In this document: one piece after another, positions 1 to 11,056 of the stretch
How the letters are laid out: each line of letters opens with the position of its first letter
Position numbering within the stretch: position 1 is the first letter of the stretch
Assembly (NCBI GenBank): GCA_029204045.2
Contig: CM055066.1
Span: 744,001-808,000, forward strand
DNA length: 64,000 bases
From: Tillandsia leiboldiana
Taxonomy: Eukaryota > Streptophyta > Magnoliopsida > Poales > Bromeliaceae
Direction of reading: 5' to 3'
Translations under genes and position numbers: made by a program
Notes under the pieces: model-generated
What the model was told of the DNA's origin: nothing
What the model saw: the letters and a program-made list of their open reading frames with translations, nothing else
Databases searched by the model: none

Positions 1-32
<32 letters not shown>

Positions 33-890
33 TTAATGCTCTGGTAAAAGTTTTAACTTTTTAATATTAGAAATATCGTATTTGATTAACAATCAATTTT
101 TTTTGAATAATCATATTATTACCAACCGTAATTAGCCAGTTGACAATGAATTTTTTTTATTGATATTTGAAATTTCAAATTTAAAGTCTAATTTTTTTAC
201 ATTAGCAATTGTGTTATCTCATAAAAAATAATAATAATTTTATACTGTTTATATCGAATATTAGATATATTTCTATAAAGTTTAATATTTAATATTTATA
301 TTTTTCAAAAATGCTAAACTTTTCATATTTGTTCATACCATCGGGTAGAAAAATATAGATTAAATATTTAGTTTTGATTAGTTAGTAAGTTAATTTTTTT
401 TTTTTTATTTCATATATCTTTTCACTATTTTAAAATTGAAAATTTTTAAAAAATATATTTGAAAGGTAAAATTAATATTTTACTAATATTGAGTTTAAAA
501 GAAGAATATATATGGACAATATAGCACTTTTAAATATATAAATATAAAATATTAAATTTTATATAAATATCATGTTTATATAAATATGAAATTATCCTAA
601 ACAAATATTATTATTAATTGAGAATTAATATCATTATTCCTCTTTCAATATTGCTACACCGAGAATAGGAAGTAACTCGGCGATCCTCGTGAGCACGCTT
701 GATTCGACGATTGTGTGGATGACGCGTGGGACCAGCAAAGTGCGGGGCCCAATTGTGAGCCTGAAATATTAGCTGTCGTGGTGGACCAGGTCCACGAAAT
801 AAAACTTTCCCTTCACAAGACGACAATAACCGAACCAAACCTTCCCTCGCAAGCCAACGTCGCAGTGGTCGGGTTCATTCAAATCCCGCT
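1..890. other. AT-rich upstream region, no gene seen
   Basis: The stretch opens with a T homopolymer (1-31) and is strongly AT-rich to about 640. It then becomes GC-richer and promoter-like. I see no coding exon. The motif GTGGTGGACCAGGTCCA lies at 778-794 and is also found upstream of the rhomboid gene (see findings). Confidence 0.6.
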
Positions 891-892
891 TC

Positions 893-899
893 TATAAAT
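893..899 (+). promoter_or_regulatory. Probable TATA box of the ankyrin/CCCH gene
   Basis: TATAAAT sits just before a pyrimidine-rich stretch (920-1080) typical of a plant 5' leader. Transcription would start near 925 and leave a leader of about 550 bases before the start codon at 1476. The start site is inferred; no transcript evidence is available. Confidence 0.5.
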
Positions 900-1475
900 G
901 GCAATGGCGGGCGAGCACCTTCTCCACTCTCTGTCTCCTCAGTTTCCCCCAGAGCGCTACTCACTCCTCGGAGCTCCCCTCCTCTTCCCCCTTCCCCCCT
1001 GCGATCGCCCAATCCCCTCCGCTCGAGAAACCCTAGGAGATCCCCTCCTCCTCCTCGGCGAGAAGAGCCTCCTCCTCCTCTCTCAATGGGTTTCTCCATC
1101 GTTCTCGTAGTTTTTCTCCATTAGCGGCCGTGATCGGTTCCTCACGAAGCTAGGGTTTCTCATAGCGGAAGAGGTGATACAAATCCTCGTGCGGGCTCGC
1201 CGATATTCCGATTTTCTGTTGGATTTTTGTTGGTACTTCTATCGTTATGTGATTAACGTCAATTTCTCTTCGTGCTTTCGTATTTTTCGATGATCTCTCT
1301 CGGACGTTTTGGGATTTGATGATGAAATCCGCCACGATCTTCGCTTCTAATTGAGATCTCTTTCAGAGTTTGTTGATTCGAAGTAGATTTCTACAATTTG
1401 ATCATTATTTTTCTAGATCAGGGTTTTGATCTGAGTTTACGTGGTTTGTGTCAGTATTTTCTTAGCTAGTATGCG

Positions 1476-4400
1476 ATGGATGAGCACAAGTGTTCTATGG
1501 ATCTGGCTTCAGTACGCTTGTCTGGAAACGATCACAGTAATTTCCTATTTGACGAAGACAAGCTTCAGGAGGCGCACGATGAGGGAGGATCTGATTGGAT
1601 TAACAACAAGATGAGGGATCTCGCCAAGGCCATTCGAGATGACAATCCCGCTCTCTTAGTCGCATTGTCCAAAAGAGTTCAAGTGGAGGATCCGGTCGTT
1701 GCAGATCCGAAGGACAAGGAGACTGGAGATCTCAAATCCCTAGATCCAGGAACCCTAGTGCGTCTCCTCCATCTAGCTTGCAAGATGGATTCAACAGAGT
1801 GCGCAAAGGTTCTGATCGAAGGAGGAATTGGAGTAGCAGCCCGCGTCAATGACAGGGACAGGTCGGGGCGAACTCCGCTGCATGTTGCGGCAGAGATGCA
1901 CTCATCAAAGTGCATCAACCTGCTCCTACAGAAGAACGCCCGAACAGATCTAAGGTCAAATGATGGGAGATCTCTTCTCGCTCTTGAGATCGCCTTGTCA
2001 AGTGCAAGGTATACCAGTTAACCTCTGTTTTACTTATCTAGCTCGTCTTACATAGCTTTTCGTAATAAATTTCTCTTTCCTGCGCCTCCATGTTATGCGC
2101 ATGATTTTAGGATGCAGGTTGATTGGTCACCGAACCAGCCAATTGAAGAGTTGCTGACTCTTCTGAGAGAACTGGTTTGCTCTGTCACAAATTGAGTTGG
2201 GATTTTTGTTTTTTTTTTTCTCTTTATTGCTGTTTTACTCTTTTTTTTTAAAGTCATATATTGTGCTAAGCCACTTTTATTGCAGGATCTGAATGCAATG
2301 AGATTGCTAGCCGAGAAAACAAGAGATGTTGCAGAGGTTGCCTACACAAATGCTATGGAGGGACGAGTTGTTGCACTGGCTGCATTGCTTCTGGTGACCA
2401 AGGAGAAGGTCACAGCGCCAGTATCCATAACCAGCCGAAGGGAAGGCATGAAGAAGAATACAACATTATATGGTTCACTGTTTGACGAGGCTTTGGCGCT
2501 GGGTAAGGGAGCAATTCAGGCTAGACTTAGACAATGCAGTGGGGATGGCTCAAGTGATAGTAGTGGGGATGGCTCGAGTGATAGCAGTGAGCGGAGAAAA
2601 GCTTTACTACGTGAGATCGAGCTACTCCAGTTATTTGGCGCTGTGTCATACGGTGACTCAAAGGACAAGAAAAGCTTGCCACCTCTCCTTCGGGCTTCCC
2701 AGGTAACTGTTGTATTCTTCTTCTCCTTTCCAACAGCTATTTGCTATGTTGAAGTTCACTGATGTAGTTGCTCCATCCTCATCCGCCTCTTATTTTACTT
2801 GCTTCTTTCTGATTGATAGGACATTTTCGATCATAATGGGAAACTTCTTACTAAAGATAAATAATAGATGAAATTTGATCAAGTTCATTGATGAAATTGT
2901 GGACCCACATTTCCTATGCTTTGTCATCGAGTTTATTTATTCAAGCAGATGTTTCCCCTTTTTCCCTTTTAAGTAGATTGTTTTTTTCTGAGTTGTACTT
3001 CCTCTCAGATAATTGGATGGGCATGGACAAATTGAACAAACAATAGTTTCTGGGATTATCCTTTCCAGGAAAAAAAATTGTTGGGATTAAAGGCAGATAA
3101 AAAAAAACCGAAAGAATTGAGAGCAAAATGCTTTAACTTCTCTTTTCCTCTAGGCTCACGACGAGCCTGTCATAAAGCTGCTACTGAAGGGTGGCGCCAA
3201 CATGAATGAAACCGATTCTGATGGGAACTCCTCACTTCATTGGTGCCTCACTGGTAGCTCTAGTTCGCAGGATCTCAGGTGGTTTTGGGCCTTTTGGCTA
3301 ACCGTATTCCTTCTCTTTCTCCTCCATCGCTTTCGTGCTTATTTCTTGTACTTTATTTCAGGGTTATGTTGCTCCTGCTGAAGAATGGTGCTGCAGTGTC
3401 CCATAAGAACAGATTAGGGCTCACGCCGGTACATGTTGCTGCAGCTAAAGGCAAATCTGAGGCACTGCAAGTACTGCTTTCTATTCCAAGTCTAGTAGTT
3501 GAAAACAATACGTACCCTACAATTTGCTTTTCTAATCCTTAATATTTGCATTCTTTGTTAACCCATACTGCTTGTCTCTGCTGCAAAAAAGCTGCTGCTT
3601 CTTCATGCCCCTGAGTGTGTAGACATTGTGTCCGAGAGAAAGGAAACTCCACTATTTTTTGCTGTGAAGAGTGATTCTGTTACCTGTGCACAGCTCCTCT
3701 TGCACTCTGGAGCTAATAGCCAGGTTCTCAACCTCCGGTAAGCCAAATGCTCATTAACCAGCTCTACCTTTTGCTGCTACAGTAATTTTCTTATTTAGCT
3801 ACAACAATTTTGCTATTTGCAGGAGGCAAAGACCAGTTGATATGGCAAAATCACAGGACATGCGCTTCATTCTTAATCCGGCAAACCAGAGATTTTGTAA
3901 GAACCAGTAACTAACTATTGAAAAAGAGAGAAGTATGTGGCCTTACAGAACTTTGACCATAATATTTTCTTTCTTTTCTCAGGTAGTCGTTTTAGCCCTT
4001 CTAAAGAAGATCTCCTACATTTGTTATCTAAAGATGAGTTCACTGAGGACATATATGAAGAACTTCTCGAGTTGGGTGAAGCTGCAGTTAGTGGAAGGTG
4101 AGAAAGTTCAAAACGTATAGTTCTGCACTTCGTAATTGGACATTACAAATCTTAGCTTGTCTGTGAAAATTTAAGTCTCATAAGCCTGTACTTCGATGAA
4201 ACTGAATTGCAGGAACCTTCAGTTGAAAACACCAGTATGCCGCTACTATGAATCCCGGAGTGGGTGCGTGAGAGGCGCCAAGTGCTTCTATGCCCACGGG
4301 GAAGGTGATAAAAAAGGAAGCAAGGTCTGTTCTGTTGAACTCAAGCAGAGACCGAAGTGTGTAACCAAGGTAAGCTATATTTGTATCAGTCTCCAACACC

Positions 4401-6126
4401 ATTCCTCAGATCTTTCTAATTATCTGTTTGCAAATGTTATGCTAGTATCCTCTCAAGTTGAAGGGAGACTTAAATCGGAAGGTTTTCGTGGGGGGTCTCC
4501 CACCTTCGGTTGACTCTGGTCAGTTGTTGTAATCACCTTACTTTTATCCTTCTACTGTTCTCAGTTGAAATTTGTACTTGTGTTTCTTTCTTGACAGACT
4601 ACCTCAAGGAGTTCTTCGAAGCAGAATTCGGACCAGTAAAGGAAGCTGTTGTCATTGGGACGCAAGCTGGTGACCATATGCAGTCCCGAGGTTTTGGCTT
4701 CGTCACCTTCGAACAGGAGGAGATAGTGGCAACCGCAATACAAGCCCACTTTGTCAACATCTTTGGTAAGAAAGTGGAGATCAAAAGTGCTGTTGCGAAA
4801 CCAGCCGAAGCTTTGAAAACAGCTACTTTGCAGCAACAGCTCATTCTGAAGGAACCGAACCTGCACAATGACCCCCTCAATGAATCACCTGAAACGCTTG
4901 ATGAGCAGAGCCTTCCTGATTGGTTCTTTAAATTCAGGAAGTGGCTACCAGCTTTTCTCAAGGCAGCAACACAACGCCTCGGAGGAGAATGGTATCCTCT
5001 TTCGTCTCTTAAAGGCGACTTCAGGGCTGCGAGCGGGATGGAGCTTGATCACGTCTCTCTGGGCTTCCTCAAGCTTAGTGACTTCATGCGAGCCCTTCCT
5101 GGTATATGCAGAATGCGGATCGTTCCTGTAGGAGCTGGCCCTGCAACTCACATGGTCCTTTCCCCATTGCTCTTCCCATCCCAGCATGTAAAACTGCTTC
5201 CACCATCATCACAGCAACAACAGCAGCTGCAGCAGCCACCAGACTTGGATACTAACCTACACTTGACTGGGCTTATAGAAAGCCAGCTCGTTGACAACTA
5301 TGATGTGAAAAATAGCTTGATAGAGGGTGGTACTTCGAAGGCTTTAGACTTTGATTTGCTTGGTTTAGGATACACAAATCAAACTAATACATGCTATGGA
5401 GATCAGCCAGAAGAAAGAGGAAATATAAGCACCGGATCGAGCTTTTCTTTGTTCCAGACACAATGGGATCGCTATTTGGTAAGCAATCATTCTTGTGAGA
5501 GTGTGAAAATATTCGGCTAAATATGTTGTTGAATCTACTTACATTGACTTAGCAGGGAATGTGCATTATATGTCACTTCCGGGAAGCTTCATTGCAGCTC
5601 ATCCCGTGCTCTCATAAGGTTTGCGGTGTCTGCATGGTGAGGCGCACCTTCACAACGTGTATGATTTGTGGTTCTGCTGTCTACGGAGTCAAGCCTTCAC
5701 CCCCATCTTCAGAGCCAGAATGCTCGGAGATGGTATATTTTTCCTGCATTTGCATTTGCAACTCGAACAGCTTATTTTGAAAGTGATGCATTTGTTTATT
5801 GTCTGAATGTTTATCCGCCTGTTCTCCTTCAAGATTATGTTCTACTAATTAATGAATTGGCTATCTTGCAGGGAACCAGTGGAGAGCAATCTCTACGCAT
5901 CCGGAGATCCTTGCCCCCTTTCCCAAGCATTAAAGTAGGAAAAGGTACTGTGGAGCCTAAGTGCCGACTGAGAGTTGCTTGCCAAGGGGCTAGGGCAACG
6001 GTGAACTGTTTACCCTGTGCTCACAGTATTGCATGCCGCCGATGCATACTCTCATTTGCTAGGATGCCTCAAATATGTGTTGTATGTGGTCTCGAGGTGG
6101 AGCTCTTCCAGTTTTCTGATGCTTAG
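1476..6126 (+). CDS. Ankyrin repeat / CCCH zinc finger / RRM / LOTUS-like / double RING protein
   Basis: Thirteen coding exons read in frame: 1476-2008, 2111-2174, 2286-2702, 3154-3278, 3362-about 3497, 3592-3737, 3823-3896, 3983-4097, 4213-4369, 4446-4518, 4598-5478, 5556-5732 and 5872-6126, giving about 1,050 residues. In order I see ankyrin repeats (e.g. GRTPLHVAAEMHSSKCINLL, and LTPVHVAAAKGKSEALQVLL in exon 5), one C-x8-C-x5-C-x3-H finger near residues 546-566 (CRYYESRSGC...CFYAH), an RRM with KVFVGGLPP and RGFGFVTF near 602-680, an OST-HTH/LOTUS-like block near 719-795 (LPDWFFKFRKWLPAFLKAA), a Q-rich linker, and two Cys/His-rich RING-like modules (near 909-950 and 996-1040). It is probably an RNA-binding post-transcriptional regulator; E3 activity is only suggested by the RINGs. 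The exon 5/6 junction is uncertain: the strongest donor (3512) breaks the frame, whereas weak donors at 3495 or 3498 keep it. Confidence 0.85.
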
Positions 6127-6960
6127 AATGATCTATAGCTTTTCTTTTATTTCTACGTGTTTGTAATTTGTTACATTAGGGAGGATGGTATAACGACCTT
6201 GTAAGCTACTGGAGGGGAGTCCTTCAATTTTGTCGTGCTTGCAAGGTCTGCCGACTGTAAGTATATTACCTTACACTTTAACCTACTAACCCCACTCCTG
6301 TAAGCTTGTGGAGGAGAACCCATTCCCTCCAATTTTGGTACACTTACAGGAGGGTGTATGTAAAGGTATACAACTTGTACAGGATTAAAGGAGGAAATTC
6401 ATTGAAAGTAGTATATTGTTCTGTGATTAATCTGTTTGTCTAATCCGTTGATACATCCGTCAATCAGAGGAATATTTGCATTGAAAATTTCTCTTTTTCA
6501 AGAGGTAACTGAAGGGAAAGTAGGCCCTGTGAGATAATTCTCTGGAGAAGCTCAGATACTTGGGATTTCTAATCTGGAATCTCTACTATTCGCCTTTACT
6601 TCTTGATGGCATATGCTCTGGACTTGTCTATATATGTCTCGTCCAATCCTTTCTAGCAGGTACATGTTTGTTGCGTGCATTCGGTCACGAAGAGCTTAGT
6701 TTTCTCTCGTTTATGGCATCTAAAATTTGTTATCACATCAAAGCCAGGATTTGTCCAACACAGTTATTACGGTGCATATCTCTCTCTTAACAGATCTAGT
6801 ATATGTATTTCTGCAGCCTTGGCTTATAGTGCGGATGGACACAAAACTGCAGCGGCTCAAGGAACCACAAAAGAATATTATCAGAGCAGAACTGCAGAGG
6901 TACTCAACAGCTACTTCTTCATCATGTCTAACAGGTAAGTTGTTCTCATGTGAGTAGACT
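6127..6960 (+). other. 3' UTR region and exon-like remnant
   Basis: This is downstream of the stop at 6124-6126. It holds two related hairpins (6197-6246 and 6297-6350). A stretch at about 6825-6933 is preceded by TTTCTGCAG and followed by GTAAGT, and is open in one frame (MDTKLQRLKEPQKN...). No partner exons follow, so I treat it as non-coding or as an exon relic. Confidence 0.4.
6197..6350. repeat. Two tandem related hairpin repeats
   Basis: Hairpin 1 (6197-6246) has arms CCTTGTAAGC / GCTTGCAAGG. Hairpin 2 (6295-6352) has perfect 10-bp arms CTCCTGTAAG / CTTACAGGAG. The interiors are alike (GGAGGGGAGTCC...TTCAATTTTG versus GGAGGAGAACCC...TCCAATTTTG), so they look like two diverged copies of one foldback unit. 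Confidence 0.55.
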
Positions 6961-8096
6961 TATTATTTTATCAAGTATTAATTCCCCTGAGTGTTGAATG
7001 CGCCCTTAGATAACTTCCTTTTTCTCATATTATTTTCTGGAGCACTAGGATGGTAACTTCCTGAGTGTATATCTCTCTCATATTATATTCATGCATAGTG
7101 ATTATAACAAGTTTTTCGATGTTTGCTTTGCTCATGTTGAAAATGGTAATACTAAGCCCCAATTAGCTTGTTATTTATCATCGCAAGAACACTCAATAGG
7201 CAGATAATATCTGAGAAGCAAAAATATATAGTTGTTAGACACTTTTTTTTTAAAAAAAAAATGTATCTTCTAGCAACCCATTATACTCCTGGCCAGCAAA
7301 CTTCAACCAAAACTAGTAGTAAACACAGTATATAAAGTGACATTTTGGCCCCGCGTTAGGTTACTCAAAACCAATATCTTAATGAGTAGCAAATCACGTT
7401 TTGATTTGTTGTTGGTGTTGCTACATATTTAAGGCATCTAATAGAGAAGGAAGCAAACTCTTTCAACTTGGGACCTTTTCCAGTCATCCATGTAGCCCGT
7501 ATTTCAACTGAATCGTTTTTAAGTCATCAATGGAACGAAAATGACAAGGTCTAGGAGATTTTTCTTTGCATCATTAGGTTCATTTAGGTTGATCATATGT
7601 CTAGTAGACCATGTATGCGTAGCAACGCTGGAAGCAAACCACGTGGAAAATATCAACCTCCTGGTTAAGGATTCTGCAGCAGCTAGCAATAAATTTGTCT
7701 ACGGAGGTGGTTGAGTAGTTGATTAACCATTTGTTAGACAGTTATCTCATCAGAAAAAAATTTTGAAGACTTCAAAAATGAGGGATACGTGTACATATTC
7801 TATTGCCTTAGAACAAAGCCAATTATGATAATTCATTTTGGTTGTGTTACCTTCAGAATTTAGTTTTCAGCCAACCGAGTCAGGATTTACACCTGAATTA
7901 TGGACGCTCCAAGATAAGAGTGTGAAAGGTGCATTGATCTTTAGATCTTTTTAGTAAAGAGACTTTGGGTTGGGGAATAGGTCGTTTTTTATCTATTTAA
8001 AAGTTAGGTGATTTTTCAGTTTTGAGAAAACTTGAACCAGAACCAATTCTATATTTTCCTCTGACTTCTATGTTGGTAACTGGTAACATAAGGATT

Positions 8097-9000
8097 TTAG
8101 GCAATGTTTGGTTAGGGGATTATGAGTTTGGAGATAAATTTTTTTTATTTCTGGAATAGCTTGCTATTCCGGGATAGTCAGGAATAAAAAAAAAATAGTG
8201 ATTGGTTTATAAAGTTGTTATTCTTAGGAATAACTGAAATTATATTTGGTTTATTTTTTGGAAAAAACGAGAATAGTAAAAAAATAAAAGTAATTATAAT
8301 TTTAAAATAATAATATTTTATCTAATTAATTAATATAAAATATTAATTAAATAATAATTAATATTTGTATAAATTAAAGCTTATATTTTAGTAAATAATA
8401 CGGTTTAATTTTTTTAAAAATAAAGTTAAAAAATTTAAAATTTGTATAAATTTTTAAATTTTAAAATTTATTAAATTTATAAATTTATTAAAAATTAAAG
8501 TTATAAATTTAAAAAGTTATAAAATTTAAAATTTCTCTAAATTTAAAAATTTAAATTTAAATTATTTCAAAAAATGTGTAAAAGATGATGTAAAAATTTT
8601 AATTTTTAAATTTCTATAAAAAAATTAAAAATTTATATATACAAAATTTGTATAAATTTTAAAATTTTAAAATTTTAAATTTTTAGATTTATAAAAAATT
8701 AAAGTTAAAAATTTTAAAATTTATAAAATAAAAAAATTTAAATTTAAAATTTTATAAATTTTAATTTAAATTTAAAAAAAATTTTAAAAAATAGAAATAA
8801 AGTTGTTCCCGAATAGGAACAATATTATTCCAACCAATAGGGGGGAATTGTTATCCCCCTCCTTAACGGGCTATTCCAGAATAACCCGTTAAGGGAGAGA
8901 TAACAAATCCCTCCAATTTTCTTTTGTGTTTGGAGGATAAAGGGGGGATAACTATAAAGGAGTTATTCCCCCCTTTATCCTCCAACCAAACATAGCCTTA
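8097..9000. mobile_element. PIF/Harbinger-type non-autonomous element (Tourist-like)
   Basis: The element spans 8100-8997 (898 bp) and is flanked by TTA duplications at 8097-8099 and 8998-9000. Its left end reads GGCAATGTTTGGTTAGGGG and the reverse complement of its right end reads GGCTATGTTTGGTTGGAGG. The 3-bp TTA duplication together with a GGC-start terminal inverted repeat fits PIF/Harbinger (Tourist) elements. The interior is extremely AT-rich with no reading frame. A smaller hairpin (CCTTAACGGG / CCCGTTAAGG) lies near the right end at about 8862-8896. Confidence 0.75.
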
Positions 9001-9600
9001 ATGTACTGTAGCGTTTTTTTTGCTTCATGTTAATTATTGAAACGGTGCACCTCATGCTTTCTTTAGCAGTCTCCAATTAAGGTGCGAATTTTCTACTTGA
9101 AAACAGACGAATTACTCAACTTGAATTGAAAGTTGAAACTACTTAGCAAAATTATAAGCGTGCTGTCGTGTTCTCGCCCATTAAGCTCCACGTTGCTTAC
9201 AGAGTGGGCCAACTCATGCGTGTCTTCACCTGTTGGGAACTGAAAGGTTTTCGCTTCAAGGAATTCATGTGAGCATTTGATTTTCTATAAATGGAGCAAT
9301 GGATTCCATGTTAGGTAAAGCCATACCCGTGGGCCCGTTGGCAGTTGGCATTGTTTCCTGCTTCCGTACCAACTACGAAACCCAAAGTAGTCCCACGATA
9401 GTAAATTCTTAAATTCTAAATTCCAAAAGCACTAATCAACAACTCGAATAACAGCGTGGTATTATTATTATAATAATTATTATTATTTCTTAATTGTTTT
9501 GTTCCTGCAGCGTTGGTGGGCCCGAATAGTTATATTTTCTTAGTAAATATAAGGTTTTTCATAATTTCAGCAACAGGATGGATACAAGGTGAATTACAAA

Positions 9601-9603
<3 letters not shown>

Positions 9604-9661
<58 letters not shown>
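9604..9661. repeat. (TA)n microsatellite
   Basis: An uninterrupted run of about 29 TA units, next to a tRNA-like repeat at 9680-9900. Confidence 0.95.
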
Positions 9662-9666
<5 letters not shown>

Positions 9667-9706
9667 ATATACATATGGGTAGAAAAATAGTTTAGGCCAG
9701 TCACGA

Positions 9707-9900
9707 ACTTGACCCACAATTGGGTCAAGTAAAAGAATACCTAATCCTTAACTAACAGTTGGGTGTTCGAATCCGAGTTCGGTGGCTTAACCCACTTGTC
9801 CCATGTAGGGCTCGCGGAGGAAACAAGGGAGCAGGCTCATTTACTCCTGCTGCGTGGGCAAAACTCCATTTAGGTGTTTTCACATGTCACGAACATAAAA
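9707..9900 (+). repeat. Possible SINE-like or other dispersed repeat fragment
   Basis: The segment begins with a perfect foldback, ACTTGACCCA - CAAT - TGGGTCAAGT (9707-9730). It contains TGTTCGAATCC near 9763, which resembles a polymerase III B box (GGTTCGANNCC). I do not find a convincing A box at the usual distance and there is no poly-A tail, so a tRNA-derived SINE is only one option. It is not a tRNA gene: no acceptor stem can be drawn. Confidence 0.3.
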
Positions 9901-10444
9901 CATATTAGTTGTGATGTCTCAAAAGTAGTTTGGAATAATTTATAGGTGCACCATTAATTGCACGTTGATGTCCCACATTACTTTCAATTAAAAAGCTTTT
10001 TAGTTTAATTTAGTTCTCTGGGGACCCTCCTGGTGGGCACTGTGAGCTTTGTTTGGGATTGCTACGCGCTTTCTAACAGAGGATCTCTACCTCAGAAGCT
10101 TGATTTTTGAGTATTTAGTGCAGTATTTTTTTTTTCTTTTTTTTTTTCTTTTTTGTCTTTGTCGTTATGCTCTTATTCCGTAAAGCCAAAGACTTGAGCC
10201 CTGTTTTACAACGCATGCACGGGGGTAGGGAGATTGAAACCATTGTTGGGGATTAGCCTCTACTATAAAATTCCAATTTAGCCACTTAAATTTAATTTAT
10301 TGTTATAATTTTATGCTGTAAAAGTTCAATTCTTCTGTGTTGATCAGGTCACTGTGTGCAATAGTCATCACCAACTCTACCCGTGTGTGTTGACGAAGTA
10401 CGCAAACCTCCACAATTCAGCCTTCAAACAGAGAAATTACTGAT

Positions 10445-10689
10445 TGGACCTGGTGCACAACGCCAGCGGTATACCACTCTTTAAACTGCCCTCTTTTATT
10501 TTTTACTTTCAATTTCTTCTTATTATTATATTTAAGATTTTAATATAAATATCAAAACTAATCTTTCAAAAGTGTTATTTTTTAGAACTTAACAAAAATG
10601 CAAATTAACAAAAATAATAGAAAAAAATTTGGGCACTTATGAAACAAGGGAGGAATCCGGTGCATGGATGACGTGGTGAACCAGGTCCA
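10445..10689. mobile_element. Candidate short MITE with TGGACCTGGT termini, upstream of the rhomboid gene
   Basis: The left end reads TGGACCTGGTGCACAACG. The reverse complement of the right end reads TGGACCTGGTTCACCACG, and about 19 of the first 23 positions match. The 245-bp interval has no coding potential. No clear target duplication is visible. The same terminal sequence occurs singly upstream of the first gene (778-794). Confidence 0.4.
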
Positions 10690-11056
10690 TACGGTTAAAC
10701 TCCCTGCAGTACTCCCATGCTGTAGAAAAACTGGTACGTGGTTTAGGTACGACCGTACACCACATCCAGCGAGAGATCTTCAACTACCCCTACGCAAGTT
10801 GGCACAAAAAAACGTTTCCAAAAACTCTCATTGCACGTTTCCGAACTCCCCTACTTCTCCCGAACACGAAGCAATCCTTCGTACTTCTCAGACCATCCTC
10901 TTTTCCCTTCCCTTTCACTACCTAAATTCTCAGCCTCTCTCATCCCACCCCTTCCGGCCCAAATTTTTGCTTCTAATTATTATTATAGCGGCGGCGTTAG
11001 CGTGAGCGAGAGCGAGAGCGAGGGCGAGTATTCTGTAATTAGGCGAAATTTGGGGG

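Noticed and set aside
9740..9800. Possible tRNA gene around a B-box-like GTTCGAATCC
   Set aside because: No acceptor stem, D-arm or anticodon arm can be drawn in register. A SINE-like fragment is more plausible.
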